A DNA stretch of 64,000 nucleotides, from contig CASEWE010000001.1 of NCBI GenBank assembly GCA_949291555.1, forward strand, positions 62,001 to 126,000, given 5' to 3'. Of this stretch, positions 45,524 to 54,822 are shown one piece after another (position 1 is the stretch's first letter; each line of letters starts with the position of its first letter). The position numbers and the translations under genes were made by a program. The DNA comes from an uncultured Bacteroidales bacterium (GTDB taxonomy: Bacteria; Bacteroidota; Bacteroidia; Bacteroidales; P3). The notes under the pieces are model-generated. The model was not told the DNA's origin and searched no databases. It saw nothing but the letters and a program-made list of their open reading frames with translations.

Positions 45524-46885
45524 TCAAGCCCCGTAGTGCCGGTAGAACGCCACAATGGTTTCAATCCCTTTGAAGAAGTTTTCCAGCAAGTAGCTTTCAT
45601 TGGGAGAATGAATGGCATCGGCTTCCAAACCGAAGCCCATCAGAAGCGACTTGATGCCCAAGACCTGCTCGAACGTGGCAATGATAGGGATGCTTCCCCC
45701 GCTGCGGGTGGGTATCGGCAGCTTGCCGTAAACATCCATGTAAGCGGCTTCTGCCGCCTTGTAGGCCTCCGACTTCAAATCGGCCCCGTAAGGCCAGCCG
45801 CCATGCAGCAGCTTCACCTCGACTTTCACGCTCTCGGGCGCACGCGCCTGCAAGCATTCGGCAACTTGACGGCCAATCTTTTCCCAATCCTGGTTCGGCA
45901 CCAGGCGCATGCTGATCTTGGCATGGGCCGTGGCAGGCAAGACCGTCTTGGCGCCTTCGCCCGTGTAACCGCTCCAGATTCCGTTGACATCCAACGAGGG
46001 ACGGATTCCAGTGCGTTCAATCGTGCTGTAGCCCTCCTCGCCGCTCACCTTCGCTATGTCGAGCGCGGCCTTGTAAGCCACCTCGTCGAAAGGCGCCTTG
46101 GCCATGGCCGCGCGTTCCTCGGCCGAAACTTCCACCACATCGTCGTAAAATCCCGGAACGGTAACATGGCCTTTCTCATCGATCAAATCCGCCACCAGCT
46201 TGGCCAGCACATTGGCCGGATTGGCCACCGCCCCGCCGAAAAGCCCCGAATGCAAATCCTTGTTCGGACCGGTGACGCAGACTTCCACATAGCTCAAACC
46301 TCGCAAACCAACCGTAACAGAAGGCACATCGGGCGCAATCATGGAGGTATCGGAAACCAGAATCACATCGGCTTCCAGCATCTTCTTGTTCTCCTGGCAC
46401 CATTTCCCCAACGAAGGCGAACCTATCTCCTCTTCCCCCTCAAGCATGAACTTCACGTTGCACGGGAGCGCGTTTTCCCGCACTAAGTATTCGAATGCCT
46501 TGGCATGCATGAACGATTGGCCTTTATCATCGTTGGCCCCGCGGGCATAAAGGCGGTCGCCGATGATTTGCGGTTCGAAAGGGGAGGTCTTCCACAGCTC
46601 GACCGGGTCGACCGGCATCACATCGTAATGCCCGTAAACCAAAACCGTTTTCGCCCCCGGTGCCACGATCTTTTCCCCGTACACCACCGGGTTCCCCTCG
46701 GTCGGCATCACTTCCGCCCGGTCGGCTCCGGCCTTGAGCAATTGTTCCTTCCAATATTCGGCCGCACGCAGCATGTCGGGCTTATGCGCCGACTCCGAAC
46801 TGATGGAGGGTATCCGGAGCAAGCCGTAAAGCTCTTCCAGGAAGCGGTCTTTGTTCGCTTGAATGTAATTCTTGATGTCTGTCAT
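45524..46885 (-). CDS. M20 family dipeptidase/metallopeptidase
   Basis: A 453-residue zinc peptidase of the M20 family (CNDP/PepV-like dipeptidase group). Metal ligand motifs are VYGHYDVMPVDP (H and D near residue 88) and ARGANDDKGQSF. The MLEGEEEIGSPSL segment holds the catalytic and metal Glu near 150, and the C-terminal ligand is in EADAIHSPNES. The lid domain between about 205 and 330 contains GLRGLSYVEVCV and LHSGLFGGAVANP, typical of the group. It probably hydrolyses dipeptides in the cytoplasm, which fits with the nearby peptide transporter. No signal peptide. Confidence 0.93.
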   Translation of the reverse strand: MTDIKNYIQANKDRFLEELYGLLRIPSISSESAHKPDMLRAAEYWKEQLLKAGADRAEVMPTEGNPVVYGEKIVAPGAKTVLVYGHYDVMPVDPVELWKTSPFEPQIIGDRLYARGANDDKGQSFMHAKAFEYLVRENALPCNVKFMLEGEEEIGSPSLGKWCQENKKMLEADVILVSDTSMIAPDVPSVTVGLRGLSYVEVCVTGPNKDLHSGLFGGAVANPANVLAKLVADLIDEKGHVTVPGFYDDVVEVSAEERAAMAKAPFDEVAYKAALDIAKVSGEEGYSTIERTGIRPSLDVNGIWSGYTGEGAKTVLPATAHAKISMRLVPNQDWEKIGRQVAECLQARAPESVKVEVKLLHGGWPYGADLKSEAYKAAEAAYMDVYGKLPIPTRSGGSIPIIATFEQVLGIKSLLMGFGLEADAIHSPNESYLLENFFKGIETIVAFYRHYGA

Positions 46886-47218
46886 GGCATATCTGATTTT
46901 TGTTTCCTGCTTTTTTCTTCCGCTCTTTTCCTTTCCGCTTTTCCTGCATCCCCGTTGTCAAAACCACGAAAACGCCTTCCCTCTTCCTTTTCCCTTCCTG
47001 CGGAAATTCATTCACACCTTTAAAATCCATGTCTTTCCAATCCTCCCGGCCAGCCATCCGGCTCGATCCATGCCGGCCCGGTTGCTTGCCGGCCGCCGGC
47101 CGGCCTGTCCGGAACCAGCCAGAGGCTTGCTGCTGGCTTGAAGAGCAACCGGCCCTATTGCTGGTGTTGAGGCCGGAGCAAGTCGTTGACTTCCGAGCCT
47201 TTTGCGCCGGGCCGCCAG
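46886..47218. other. Intergenic region downstream of the DUF4301 gene
   Basis: About 330 nt containing the downstream copy of a stop-spanning repeat (47155-47190) and GC-rich palindromic sequence near 47085-47105. No gene is supported. Confidence 0.6.
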
Positions 47219-47254
47219 CTATTGCTGGTGCTGAGGCCGGAGCAAGTCGTTGAC
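47155..47254. repeat. 36-nt repeat pair spanning the stop codon of the DUF4301 gene
   Basis: Positions 47219-47254 (the last eleven codons and TAG stop of the DUF4301 gene) recur at 47155-47190 with one mismatch. The offset is 64 nt and the intervening 28 nt are unrelated. Confidence 0.9.
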
Positions 47255-48760
47255 CGTTTTCACCGGGGTGAAAACCGACTGCGGGACTTCCACAAAAAGC
47301 GTATTCCAGCCCGCCATGGCCCCGTTCCACAATCCCGGAAGTTCCATGGCCTTGATTTCCTTTCCTTTGAACGACTTGCGGGCAATGAACGCCGTGGACG
47401 GATCCACATACCTGGCCAGATCGAACTTCCGGTTCCGGTAGTCCTGCAGGCTGCAAACTATATCGACCGGGTTGAAGAAACGCGAAGTCTCGAAAATGCG
47501 CTTCTGCCCGGCATCGGCCATGTCTACTTGCGAGGATTCCACAATTTGCAAGGAAGGCGTTTCCGCCCCTTGCGCCTGCACCCAGAACGGCCCGCCGCCC
47601 GGCTCGCCTTCGTTGCGCACCACCCCGCAAACCCGCAAAGGCCTGTTTAACAAATCCTTGAAATACTCCTTTTGCGCCTCCAAGGAAAGCCCTTCCTTTC
47701 CGGGCGGCAAACGCAATCCCAGTTTCCCGCAGGCAAAAGCCCGCACTTCCTTCAAAAGCCCTTCCGACAGTTCTTCCCGTTCCAAGCGGCGCAAAAAGCC
47801 GAACGCGGCTTCCCTTCTTTCCAAGAGCACCCCGGCTAGAAGTTCCTTGTAAACAATTGTATCCTGCCGCAAAGCATCGGTGGTTACATTATCTATATTC
47901 TTGATGAAGACCAAGGTGGCATCCACTTCGTTCAGGTTCTCTATCAAGGCCCCGTGCCCGCCCGGCCGGAAAACGAGCTTTCCTTGCTCGTCGGACAGGA
48001 TTTCGTTGTCGAGCGTCACGGCCACGGTATCCGTGGAGGTTTTCTGTTCGGAATAAGAAACTTCGTACCTCAGCCCGTAGCGCTTTTCATAACGGGGAAG
48101 CGCCTCCGCAACGCAAGCCTCGAACCGTTCCCGATGTTCGGGCGAAAGGGTGAAATGCAAGCGGCAAACACCTTGGCTCGAAGCATAAAGGGCAGCTTCC
48201 ACCAAATGTTCCTCCACCGCCATGCGGTTGCCTTCGGGATAGGAATGGAACAACAGCAAGGCTTTCGGCAAGCGGCCGTAATACAAGCCTTCCGGGTTTT
48301 CGAGCAAGGCATCCAGCACGGGGAAATAATCTTTCCGGGCCAGGCAATCGTCCAATTCCAAACCGTAAATCGCCTTCACGGCCGCCCGCAAAGGCTCCTG
48401 AAAGGCAAAACGGGGGAGCTTTTCGAAAAACTCGGCCGCTCCGGCATCCATAACGGGAGGTTTCCCGTCTTCAAGCGACTGGTAACAAGAATACAACCCT
48501 TTGAACATCCGTGTGGCTGCTCCCGAAGCCGGAACGAACTTCAGGATTTTCTCTTCCCCGGCCTGCCGGCGGTAAAATCGGCGGTAATACTCGATTTCTT
48601 CCGGCCCGAAACAATCCACGCCGTCTTTTTCCACAGCGGCGGAAACGATGCGGGCAAAGGGAAAGCCTTTCTTGAAACTTTCCACTTGTCCTTGCAGCTT
48701 CTCCGGGCTAATGCCCTTTTCCTGCAGCTGCTGCAGTTGAATCCGACTCAGGTTTTCCAT
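47219..48760 (-). CDS. DUF4301 family protein
   Basis: A 513-residue cytoplasmic protein of the DUF4301 family, found mainly in Bacteroidota. Conserved segments are KFVPASGAATRMFKGLY (near residue 75), LLFHSYPEGNRMAVEEHLVEAALY (near 170), and FRPGGHGALIENLNEVDATLVFIKNIDNV (near 265-295). The GAATRMFK and PGGHGALIENL patterns recall nucleotidyltransferase or sugar-nucleotide-handling folds, but no function is established. No signal peptide. Its final codons lie in a repeated segment. Single gene with about 730 nt upstream before the polysaccharide locus. Confidence 0.85.
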   Translation of the reverse strand: MENLSRIQLQQLQEKGISPEKLQGQVESFKKGFPFARIVSAAVEKDGVDCFGPEEIEYYRRFYRRQAGEEKILKFVPASGAATRMFKGLYSCYQSLEDGKPPVMDAGAAEFFEKLPRFAFQEPLRAAVKAIYGLELDDCLARKDYFPVLDALLENPEGLYYGRLPKALLLFHSYPEGNRMAVEEHLVEAALYASSQGVCRLHFTLSPEHRERFEACVAEALPRYEKRYGLRYEVSYSEQKTSTDTVAVTLDNEILSDEQGKLVFRPGGHGALIENLNEVDATLVFIKNIDNVTTDALRQDTIVYKELLAGVLLERREAAFGFLRRLEREELSEGLLKEVRAFACGKLGLRLPPGKEGLSLEAQKEYFKDLLNRPLRVCGVVRNEGEPGGGPFWVQAQGAETPSLQIVESSQVDMADAGQKRIFETSRFFNPVDIVCSLQDYRNRKFDLARYVDPSTAFIARKSFKGKEIKAMELPGLWNGAMAGWNTLFVEVPQSVFTPVKTVNDLLRPQHQQ

Positions 48761-49492
48761 CTTTTCCGAACTTTTCCGTATCGCGACCCTCCATCGAACC
48801 GGTTGCCATTCCGGTCAATTCCCACCCGTTCCGGGCAAACGCGTGAGGTTAGCGCGTGAAGTCAAGGCAGCCACGTGATGCCAACGGCAACCTCCGCCCT
48901 TTCCTTCCGGTTGCTCCAGGTTCTCCCGACACCGCTTTCCGGCAGCAATCCCCGCGCCGATTCCCTGTCGAAACCGGTTTTTCCTTTCCCCCGTGCTCCC
49001 GTGAACATCCTATCCCTAAAATTTCTGGAAATTACGAAAAAATCCGGTTCCATCCGAATTTCACACAAAGAATTTTCCATGCGGCGCCAGGCAACGGATG
49101 AAAGACAGCAATCCTACCCTGCCGGCAGCCGGCAGAATCTAACGGCAAAACCCAACAGCTTCACCCGATAACGATACTGCCCGCTTCGCCAAACAGCCGC
49201 ACCCGGCAGCAGATTCGAACAACGAGCGGCCGCTCCGAAAGCCCGCATCGGGATTCCGAATCGAGGTCCCGAACCGAACCACAAGGCAAAACCCGGAATC
49301 CGCCCCGCGAAAGCAAAGCCCGCTGCATCAAGCCGGATTGTTAAGAAAAGCCTGCATGCCCCCTTTGCAAAAGTGGATAAATATTACGAAAATTGTAACA
49401 CGTACTTTCATGGAAGGCGGGATTTCCTTTTCCTGCGAAAGCAAATTTGAGGAATCCCTATTTTTTTTATTCACAAACAGATACATTTTTAC
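48761..49492. other. Long intergenic region before the polysaccharide locus
   Basis: About 730 nt without a supported gene, between divergent DUF4301 and wecC genes. A small CTGCCGG/CCGGCAG hairpin lies near 49119. The last ~140 nt are clearly AT-richer and probably contain the wecC promoter: TACATTTT at 49482-49489 resembles a -7 box, but no matching -33 was found. A tRNA-like TTCGAA stretch near 49210 has no cloverleaf around it. Confidence 0.5.
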
Positions 49493-50698
49493 ATGAATGC
49501 TTGCTTCATCGGTTTGGGCTACATCGGGCTTCCTACGGCCATCATCGCGGCACGGCATGGCATCCAAGTCACCGGGGTCGATATAAATCCAGAAATTGTT
49601 GAAAAAACGAATAAAGGAGAACTCCACATCATCGAGCCCGGGCTCGGCGAACTGCTCAAGGCGGTCGTCGGTGAAAAAAAACTCGTGGCCTCGACCACGC
49701 CCGTGGAAAGCGACGCCTACCTCATTGTTGTCCCCACCCCGTTCAAGAACAACCACGAACCGGATATTTCCTATGTGGAAGCCGCTACCCGCTCGGTCGT
49801 TCCCCTGCTGAAGGAAAACGACCTGTTCATCATCGAGTCGACTTCGCCCGTGGGCACGACCGACAAGATGAAAGACCTCGTTTTCTCCGAACGGCCCGAA
49901 CTGAAAGGGAAAATCCATATCGCCTATTGCCCGGAACGGGTGCTGCCGGGGAATGTCATCCACGAATTGGTCCATAACGACCGCGTCATTGGCGGGATAA
50001 ACGAGGAGTCGACCCGGGAAGCCGCCCGTTTTTACAGCCATTTCGTCAAAGGACAGCTGCACCCCACCGACTGCAAGACCGCCGAAATGTGCAAGCTCAC
50101 CGAAAATTCCTCGCGCGATGTCCAAATCGCTTTCGCCAACGAGCTTTCGCTCATCTGCGACAAGGCCGGAATCAATGTCTGGGAGCTTATTTCCTTGGCC
50201 AACAAGCATCCTCGCGTCAACATCCTCCAGCCCGGATGCGGCGTGGGCGGGCATTGCATAGCCGTGGACCCGTACTTCATCACCTCGGAGTTCCCCTTGG
50301 AGTCCAAACTGATTGCCAGCGCCCGGGAAATCAACAACTACAAATCGTTCTGGTGCGCGGAAAAAATCCAGAACACCATGCTCCGTTTCGAACTCGAAAA
50401 CCACCGCAAACCCTGCGTGGCCATGATGGGGCTGGCTTTCAAACCCAATATCGACGACCTGCGCGAATCCCCGGCCAAATACATTGCCACCAAGGTCATG
50501 CAGCACGGCAACAACGCCCGCATCCTGTTCGTGGAGCCCAACATCGAATCGCACCACGTCTTCAAGCTCACTCCGTACCAGGAAGCCTACGAACAAGCCG
50601 ACATCGTGGCCATGCTCGTAGCCCACGACCCGTTCAAGGCCCTTCCGTACCGGGAAGACAAAATCATTCTCGATTTCTGCGGGATTTACAAAAAATAG
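49493..50698 (+). CDS. wecC: UDP-N-acetyl-D-mannosamine dehydrogenase
   Basis: Oxidises UDP-ManNAc to UDP-ManNAcA with two NAD. It is 401 residues long. The N-terminal Rossmann motif is FIGLGYIGLPTA, the central domain contains CKLTENSSRDVQIAFANEL, and GCGVGGHCIAVDPYF holds the catalytic cysteine. The C-terminal UDP-binding domain has MGLAFKPNIDDLRESPA. Paired with the epimerase WecB 7 nt downstream, it makes UDP-N-acetylmannosaminuronic acid for a surface polysaccharide. Confidence 0.95.
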   Translation: MNACFIGLGYIGLPTAIIAARHGIQVTGVDINPEIVEKTNKGELHIIEPGLGELLKAVVGEKKLVASTTPVESDAYLIVVPTPFKNNHEPDISYVEAATRSVVPLLKENDLFIIESTSPVGTTDKMKDLVFSERPELKGKIHIAYCPERVLPGNVIHELVHNDRVIGGINEESTREAARFYSHFVKGQLHPTDCKTAEMCKLTENSSRDVQIAFANELSLICDKAGINVWELISLANKHPRVNILQPGCGVGGHCIAVDPYFITSEFPLESKLIASAREINNYKSFWCAEKIQNTMLRFELENHRKPCVAMMGLAFKPNIDDLRESPAKYIATKVMQHGNNARILFVEPNIESHHVFKLTPYQEAYEQADIVAMLVAHDPFKALPYREDKIILDFCGIYKK

Positions 50699-50705
50699 CG
50701 AAGCC

Positions 50706-51863
50706 ATGAAAAAGATCATGCTGGTTTTCGGCACCCGTCCCGAAGCCATCAAAATGGCTCCGTTGGTCAAAGAACTCCAAAAAGCTCCCGACCGCTTCGA
50801 AACCCTCGTCTGCGTGAGCGGGCAACACCGGGAAATGCTCGACCAGGTATTGTCCATTTTCAACATCGTGCCGGATTTCGACCTCGACATCATGAAAAAG
50901 GGACAGGACTTGTACGATGTCACCGCGCGCGTCTTGACGGGCATGCGCGAAGTGCTGGAAAAAACCTCTCCCGACTGGGTGCTGGTCCATGGCGACACCA
51001 CCACCAGCATGGCGGCGGCTTTGGCCTCCTTTTACCGCCAAATACCCGTAGGCCATGTGGAAGCCGGCCTCCGCACCCGCAACATCTACAGTCCCTGGCC
51101 CGAAGAAATGAACCGGCAAATCACCGGCCGCATCGCCTCTTTCCACTTCGCCCCGACCGAGCTCAGCCGGAAAAACCTCATCGAGGAAGGCATCGACCCT
51201 GCCAAGACAAGCGTTACCGGGAACACCGTCATCGACGCCCTCTACTGGGTCGTGGAAAAAATAGCCCGGGACCCCGGTCTGGAAAAAGCGCTGCAAGCGG
51301 AATTGAAGAAAGCCGGCTACGACCCTTCCCGGGCCGGAAAGGGAAGGAAACTCGTATTGATTACCGGGCATAGGCGGGAGAATTTCGGAGACGGGTTCCG
51401 GCACATCTGCCAAGCCCTCGAATCCCTCTCCGAACGCTATCCGGAAACGGACTTCGTCTATCCCATGCACCTCAACCCCAATGTACGCAACCCCATCCGC
51501 GAAACCTTCGGGCAAGACCTTTCCCGGCGGGAAAACCTTTTTTTCACGGAGCCGCTGGAATACTTGGGCTTCGTCTACCTGATGGAAAAATCCTACCTCG
51601 TGCTTACCGACAGCGGCGGCATCCAGGAAGAAGCGCCCGGATTAGGGAAACCTGTCCTGGTAATGCGCGACACGACCGAACGGCCCGAAGCCTTGCAAGC
51701 CGGCACGGTAAAGCTTGTGGGTACCGGCTACGGGAAAATACTCTCGGAAGTCTCCTGCTTGCTCGACCGGCCCGAAGAATACGAAAAAATGAGCCGGGCC
51801 GTCAACCCTTACGGCGACGGGAAAGCCTGTCCGAGAATAAGCCGGATCCTGGATTCCCTTTAA
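50706..51863 (+). CDS. wecB: UDP-N-acetylglucosamine 2-epimerase (non-hydrolysing)
   Basis: Interconverts UDP-GlcNAc and UDP-ManNAc. It is 385 residues long, with a GT-B fold. Motifs are VFGTRPEAIKMAPLV at the N terminus, VHGDTTTS, HVEAGLRTRN, ITGHRRENFGDGF and LTDSGGIQEEAPGLGKPVLVMRDTTERPEA, all typical of the non-hydrolysing class. It directly follows wecC. Downstream are a 17-18 nt tandem duplication and then a glycosyltransferase gene. Confidence 0.96.
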   Translation: MKKIMLVFGTRPEAIKMAPLVKELQKAPDRFETLVCVSGQHREMLDQVLSIFNIVPDFDLDIMKKGQDLYDVTARVLTGMREVLEKTSPDWVLVHGDTTTSMAAALASFYRQIPVGHVEAGLRTRNIYSPWPEEMNRQITGRIASFHFAPTELSRKNLIEEGIDPAKTSVTGNTVIDALYWVVEKIARDPGLEKALQAELKKAGYDPSRAGKGRKLVLITGHRRENFGDGFRHICQALESLSERYPETDFVYPMHLNPNVRNPIRETFGQDLSRRENLFFTEPLEYLGFVYLMEKSYLVLTDSGGIQEEAPGLGKPVLVMRDTTERPEALQAGTVKLVGTGYGKILSEVSCLLDRPEEYEKMSRAVNPYGDGKACPRISRILDSL

Positions 51864-51890
51864 AAACAACCGTTCCGGCCCGAACCTTCT

Positions 51891-51925
51891 TCGCATGATT
51901 TCCCCGCCTCGCATGATTCCCCGCC
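51891..51925. repeat. 17-18 nt tandem duplication
   Basis: TCGCATGATTTCCCCGCC (51891-51908) is followed at once by TCGCATGATTCCCCGCC (51909-51925), differing by one T. It lies in the gap between wecB and the glycosyltransferase gene. Confidence 0.85.
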
Positions 51926-52024
51926 GGATTCCTCGGGAATGACAGCTTGCGGAAAGGCGAAGAAAAACCCGGGCCGTGTCCCTTGATCTTCGAAAAAACG
52001 GAAACCGTTCCAACCAGACTTGCC

Positions 52025-53359
52025 ATGAAAATAGCCCTGCTGACCCAGTATTACAAACCGGAAATGGGCGCGCCTCAGAACCGCCTGTACGAAATGATGG
52101 CCGGACTGAAACGGTTGGGGAACGAAGTGCAGGTCGTGACCGGAATGCCCAACTATCCCACCGGTTCCGTCTTCAAGGAATACCGGCGGAAATTCTCCAG
52201 AAAAGAAGTAATCGACGGAATCGAGGTGAAGCGGTACTGGCTCTATGCCTCGAATTCGAAAAAAGCCCTGCCAAGGATTTTGAACATGCTTTCCTTTTCG
52301 GTTTCTTCCTTTTTCAGCATCGGCTACCTGCGCAAGAAAAGACCCGATGTGCTCATCGTGGAAAGCCCTCCGCTCACGCTTTGCCTTACGGCATGGATGA
52401 TTTCCCGCCTGTTAGGCATCAAGCTGGTTTCCAATATCTCCGACTTATGGCCGTTGTCTGCCAAGGAATTAGGAGCTCTTTCCGAAAAAAGCTTCCTTTA
52501 CCGGGCCTTGGAAAAGACGGAATCGTTCATCTACCGGAAATCGGCCCTGTGCATGGGCCAATCGGCCCAAATCGTGGAATACATCCGCCAACACGGAGGA
52601 AAATCGGTTTACCTTTTCCGCAACGGGGTCGACCCGGGCCGGTTCCCCGAAACCCCTTCCCGGAAGGAAGGAGGGAAATTCCGGATCGTGTACGCGGGCC
52701 TGCTGGGATTCGCGCAAGGAATACTCGATATTTGCCGGAATGTGGACTTTGCCGCCTTGGGCGTGGAATTCCATATCTACGGAGCCGGAGGCGAGCAAGC
52801 GGGCATTGAACGTTACCTTGCGCAGAACCCGGGCAAAGGAATCTTCTACCACGGCAAAGCGGGCCGGGAGGAGATTCCCGGAATCCTCTCGCAAGCCGAT
52901 GCAACCTTGGTTCCCTTGGTGAAGAACATTTTCGGGGCCGTCCCATCCAAAATCTACGAATCGATGGCCGCCGGCCTGCCGATAATCTTCTCGGGCGAAG
53001 GGGAAGGCAGGAAAATTGTCGAAGACCACGACATCGGCTGGGGGTCCGACTCCAAAGACTACGCGGGCATTGCCCGGAACATCCGCGCTTTCATGGAAAA
53101 TCCGGAGGAAGTTGCCCGAAAAAGCAGGAACTGCCGGGAATGCGCTTCGAACCTGTTCAACCGGCCCAAGCAGATAGAAGCCTTGGACAAGTTTTTCAAA
53201 GAAACCCTTTCCGGCGGGAAATCCGGAGGCGGGAAATCCGGAGGCGGCTCCTTTCGAAGGTGGCTTCCCCCGGCGGAAATTCCCCCTGGCCTTGGCGGCA
53301 TTTTCCCTCAACGGCAATTCCCCTCGGCTCCAGCTCCCCTCGGTAGCGGATCCCCTTGA
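52025..53359 (+). CDS. Family 4 glycosyltransferase (WbuB/WcaI-like)
   Basis: A retaining GT-B glycosyltransferase of 444 residues from the ATG at 52025 (MKIALLTQYYKPEMGAPQNRLYE). The frame is open to 51947, but those residues are not conserved. The donor-binding part has SADLWPLSAKELGAL-like (NISDLWPLSAKELGAL, near 135), RIVYAGLLGFAQG and the EX7E-like region VPSKIYESMAAGLPIIFSGEGEG. Homology appears to end near residue 395 (DKFFKETL). The last ~45 residues are encoded by a tandem-repeat array (Gly/Ser/Lys then Pro-rich) and look like run-on. It follows wecCB and precedes a flippase. Confidence 0.9.
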   Translation: MKIALLTQYYKPEMGAPQNRLYEMMAGLKRLGNEVQVVTGMPNYPTGSVFKEYRRKFSRKEVIDGIEVKRYWLYASNSKKALPRILNMLSFSVSSFFSIGYLRKKRPDVLIVESPPLTLCLTAWMISRLLGIKLVSNISDLWPLSAKELGALSEKSFLYRALEKTESFIYRKSALCMGQSAQIVEYIRQHGGKSVYLFRNGVDPGRFPETPSRKEGGKFRIVYAGLLGFAQGILDICRNVDFAALGVEFHIYGAGGEQAGIERYLAQNPGKGIFYHGKAGREEIPGILSQADATLVPLVKNIFGAVPSKIYESMAAGLPIIFSGEGEGRKIVEDHDIGWGSDSKDYAGIARNIRAFMENPEEVARKSRNCRECASNLFNRPKQIEALDKFFKETLSGGKSGGGKSGGGSFRRWLPPAEIPPGLGGIFPQRQFPSAPAPLGSGSP

Positions 53360-53410
53360 TGGTAGTTCCCCTTGGACGGCAGTTCCGCCGAGAACGGTTC
53401 CCGGCCCCGG
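53213..53410. repeat. Tandem-repeat array at the 3' end of the glycosyltransferase gene
   Basis: Two perfect 15-nt units GGCGGGAAATCCGGA (53213-53227, 53228-53242) are followed from about 53290 to 53410 by five or six degenerate units of 16-18 nt with a core like GGCAATTCCCCTCGG. The gene's stop codon (53357-53359) falls inside this array. Confidence 0.65.
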
Positions 53411-53532
53411 CGATGCCATTCTCCCGGTACGACCGCTGTACGACCGCTTCCGGGGACACCGCCCCCGGCCGCTCCCGCCATGGCAAGCGCGACAGCAAAT
53501 CCCGCCATCGCTGAAGATCGGCTCGAACGGAT

Positions 53533-53540
53533 TATTTTTG
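53533..53540 (+). promoter_or_regulatory. -7 box (TATTTTTG) before the flippase gene
   Basis: A perfect TAnnTTTG match 26 nt upstream of the ATG at 53566. It makes the ATG at 53566 more likely than that at 53545, which would lie at the transcript start. The -33 element is weak. Confidence 0.5.
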
Positions 53541-53565
53541 CACTATGCGGCTCCTCTCATCGGAA

Positions 53566-54822
53566 ATGAAAAAAAACACGGCCAAGATGCTTTCGGGCAA
53601 CGCGGCGGCCCAAGCCATCGGGCTTCTTTTCTATCCCTTGCTCACCCGGCTTTATTCTTCCGACGATTTCGGCGTGCTCAACCTCTTCCTCTCCATTGGC
53701 GGAATCCTGACGCTTGTCGCTACCGCCGATTACCAATACGCCATTCTCCTCCCGAAATCGGAAAGGAAGGCATTGTCTGTCTTCCATGCAGCCGCCGCCT
53801 GCCTCTTTTCGGTTGTCTTGCTGACGACCCTGAGCGTTTTCTTCCGAAACCCGATTTCGGCTTGGTTCAACGCCCCCGAATTGTCCGCTTTCTACCCGTT
53901 GATGCCGCTTTTTGTCCTGCTTTCGGCTTCCTGGACGCTTTTCAACTACTGGCTCACCCGGCACAAACGCTTCGGCACCATCGGCCTTTACCAAGTAAAC
54001 CAGACCTTGAGCAATTCGATCTTGAAAAGCCTGTTCGGCCTTGCCGGGAAATTGTACTGGGGGCTATTCGTGTCCACCTTGCTGGGCTTGGCGGTCTCGC
54101 TCGGGACCACGCTCCTGACCTCCTTCAGAACCTGGGGGAAACAACTCCGGAATTTCGATGCAAGGCAGACCCGCACGGCCTTGCGCCGGTATGCCCGCTT
54201 CCCGCTCTACTCCTTGCCGAGGAGCCTTGTCAACAACCTCAGCAGCAACCTGCCCTTTTTCCTGCTCACCCCGGCTTTCGGCTTAGGCCCCATGGGTTAC
54301 TTCGGCATGGGCCTGACGCTGGCTTTCCGGCCGGTGAACATGGTCGCCGCATCACTCTACCAAGTGTTTTTCCAAAAAATGGCCCAGAACGTGCAGGAAC
54401 GCAAACCGGTCAGGGCTTTCTTCCGGAAGTTCGTCCTGAAAGCCTTTCTGGTGGTCGTTCCCGGCTTCAGCCTGCTGTACTTCATCCTGCCGCAACTCTG
54501 CCGCTGGCTTCTGGGTGCAGGGTGGGAAACTACCGGCGAATACATCCGCCTCATGCTTCCTTGGATTGCCATGGTCTGCGCGGGCAGCTGCGTTTCCTTC
54601 ATTGCCGATATATTCCAGAAACAGGCAATCATGCTGCTTGTCGAAATCGCCTATCTTGCCTTGCGCACGGCAGGATTGCTGGCCGGCATTCTCTACCGGG
54701 ACATCCGGCTGGCCATCCTCCTGTACAGTTTCAGCGGCGTAGCCGTGATTGCCTTCCAGCTGCTCTGGTACGACAGGATCCTGTCCCGGTACGAGAAAAG
54801 CTTGGAGAACACGAATCCCTGA
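53566..54822 (+). CDS. Oligosaccharide flippase (Wzx/polysaccharide biosynthesis family)
   Basis: An integral membrane protein of 418 residues from MKKNTAKMLSGNAAAQAIG (ATG at 53566; 53545 adds seven residues). About 12 hydrophobic segments are visible. It opens with the family-typical LLTRLYSSDDFGVLNLFLSIGGILTLVATADYQYAILLPK region, split here as PLLTRLYSSDDFGVLNLF and TADYQYAILLPKS. Such proteins flip lipid-linked oligosaccharides across the inner membrane. As last gene of the wecC-wecB-glycosyltransferase group it probably exports a ManNAcA-containing glycan. No polymerase or ligase gene is adjacent. Confidence 0.9.
   Translation: MKKNTAKMLSGNAAAQAIGLLFYPLLTRLYSSDDFGVLNLFLSIGGILTLVATADYQYAILLPKSERKALSVFHAAAACLFSVVLLTTLSVFFRNPISAWFNAPELSAFYPLMPLFVLLSASWTLFNYWLTRHKRFGTIGLYQVNQTLSNSILKSLFGLAGKLYWGLFVSTLLGLAVSLGTTLLTSFRTWGKQLRNFDARQTRTALRRYARFPLYSLPRSLVNNLSSNLPFFLLTPAFGLGPMGYFGMGLTLAFRPVNMVAASLYQVFFQKMAQNVQERKPVRAFFRKFVLKAFLVVVPGFSLLYFILPQLCRWLLGAGWETTGEYIRLMLPWIAMVCAGSCVSFIADIFQKQAIMLLVEIAYLALRTAGLLAGILYRDIRLAILLYSFSGVAVIAFQLLWYDRILSRYEKSLENTNP

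Noticed and set aside
49200..49230. tRNA-like GATTCGAAC stretch
   Set aside because: No acceptor stem, anticodon arm or D arm can be formed around it on either strand.
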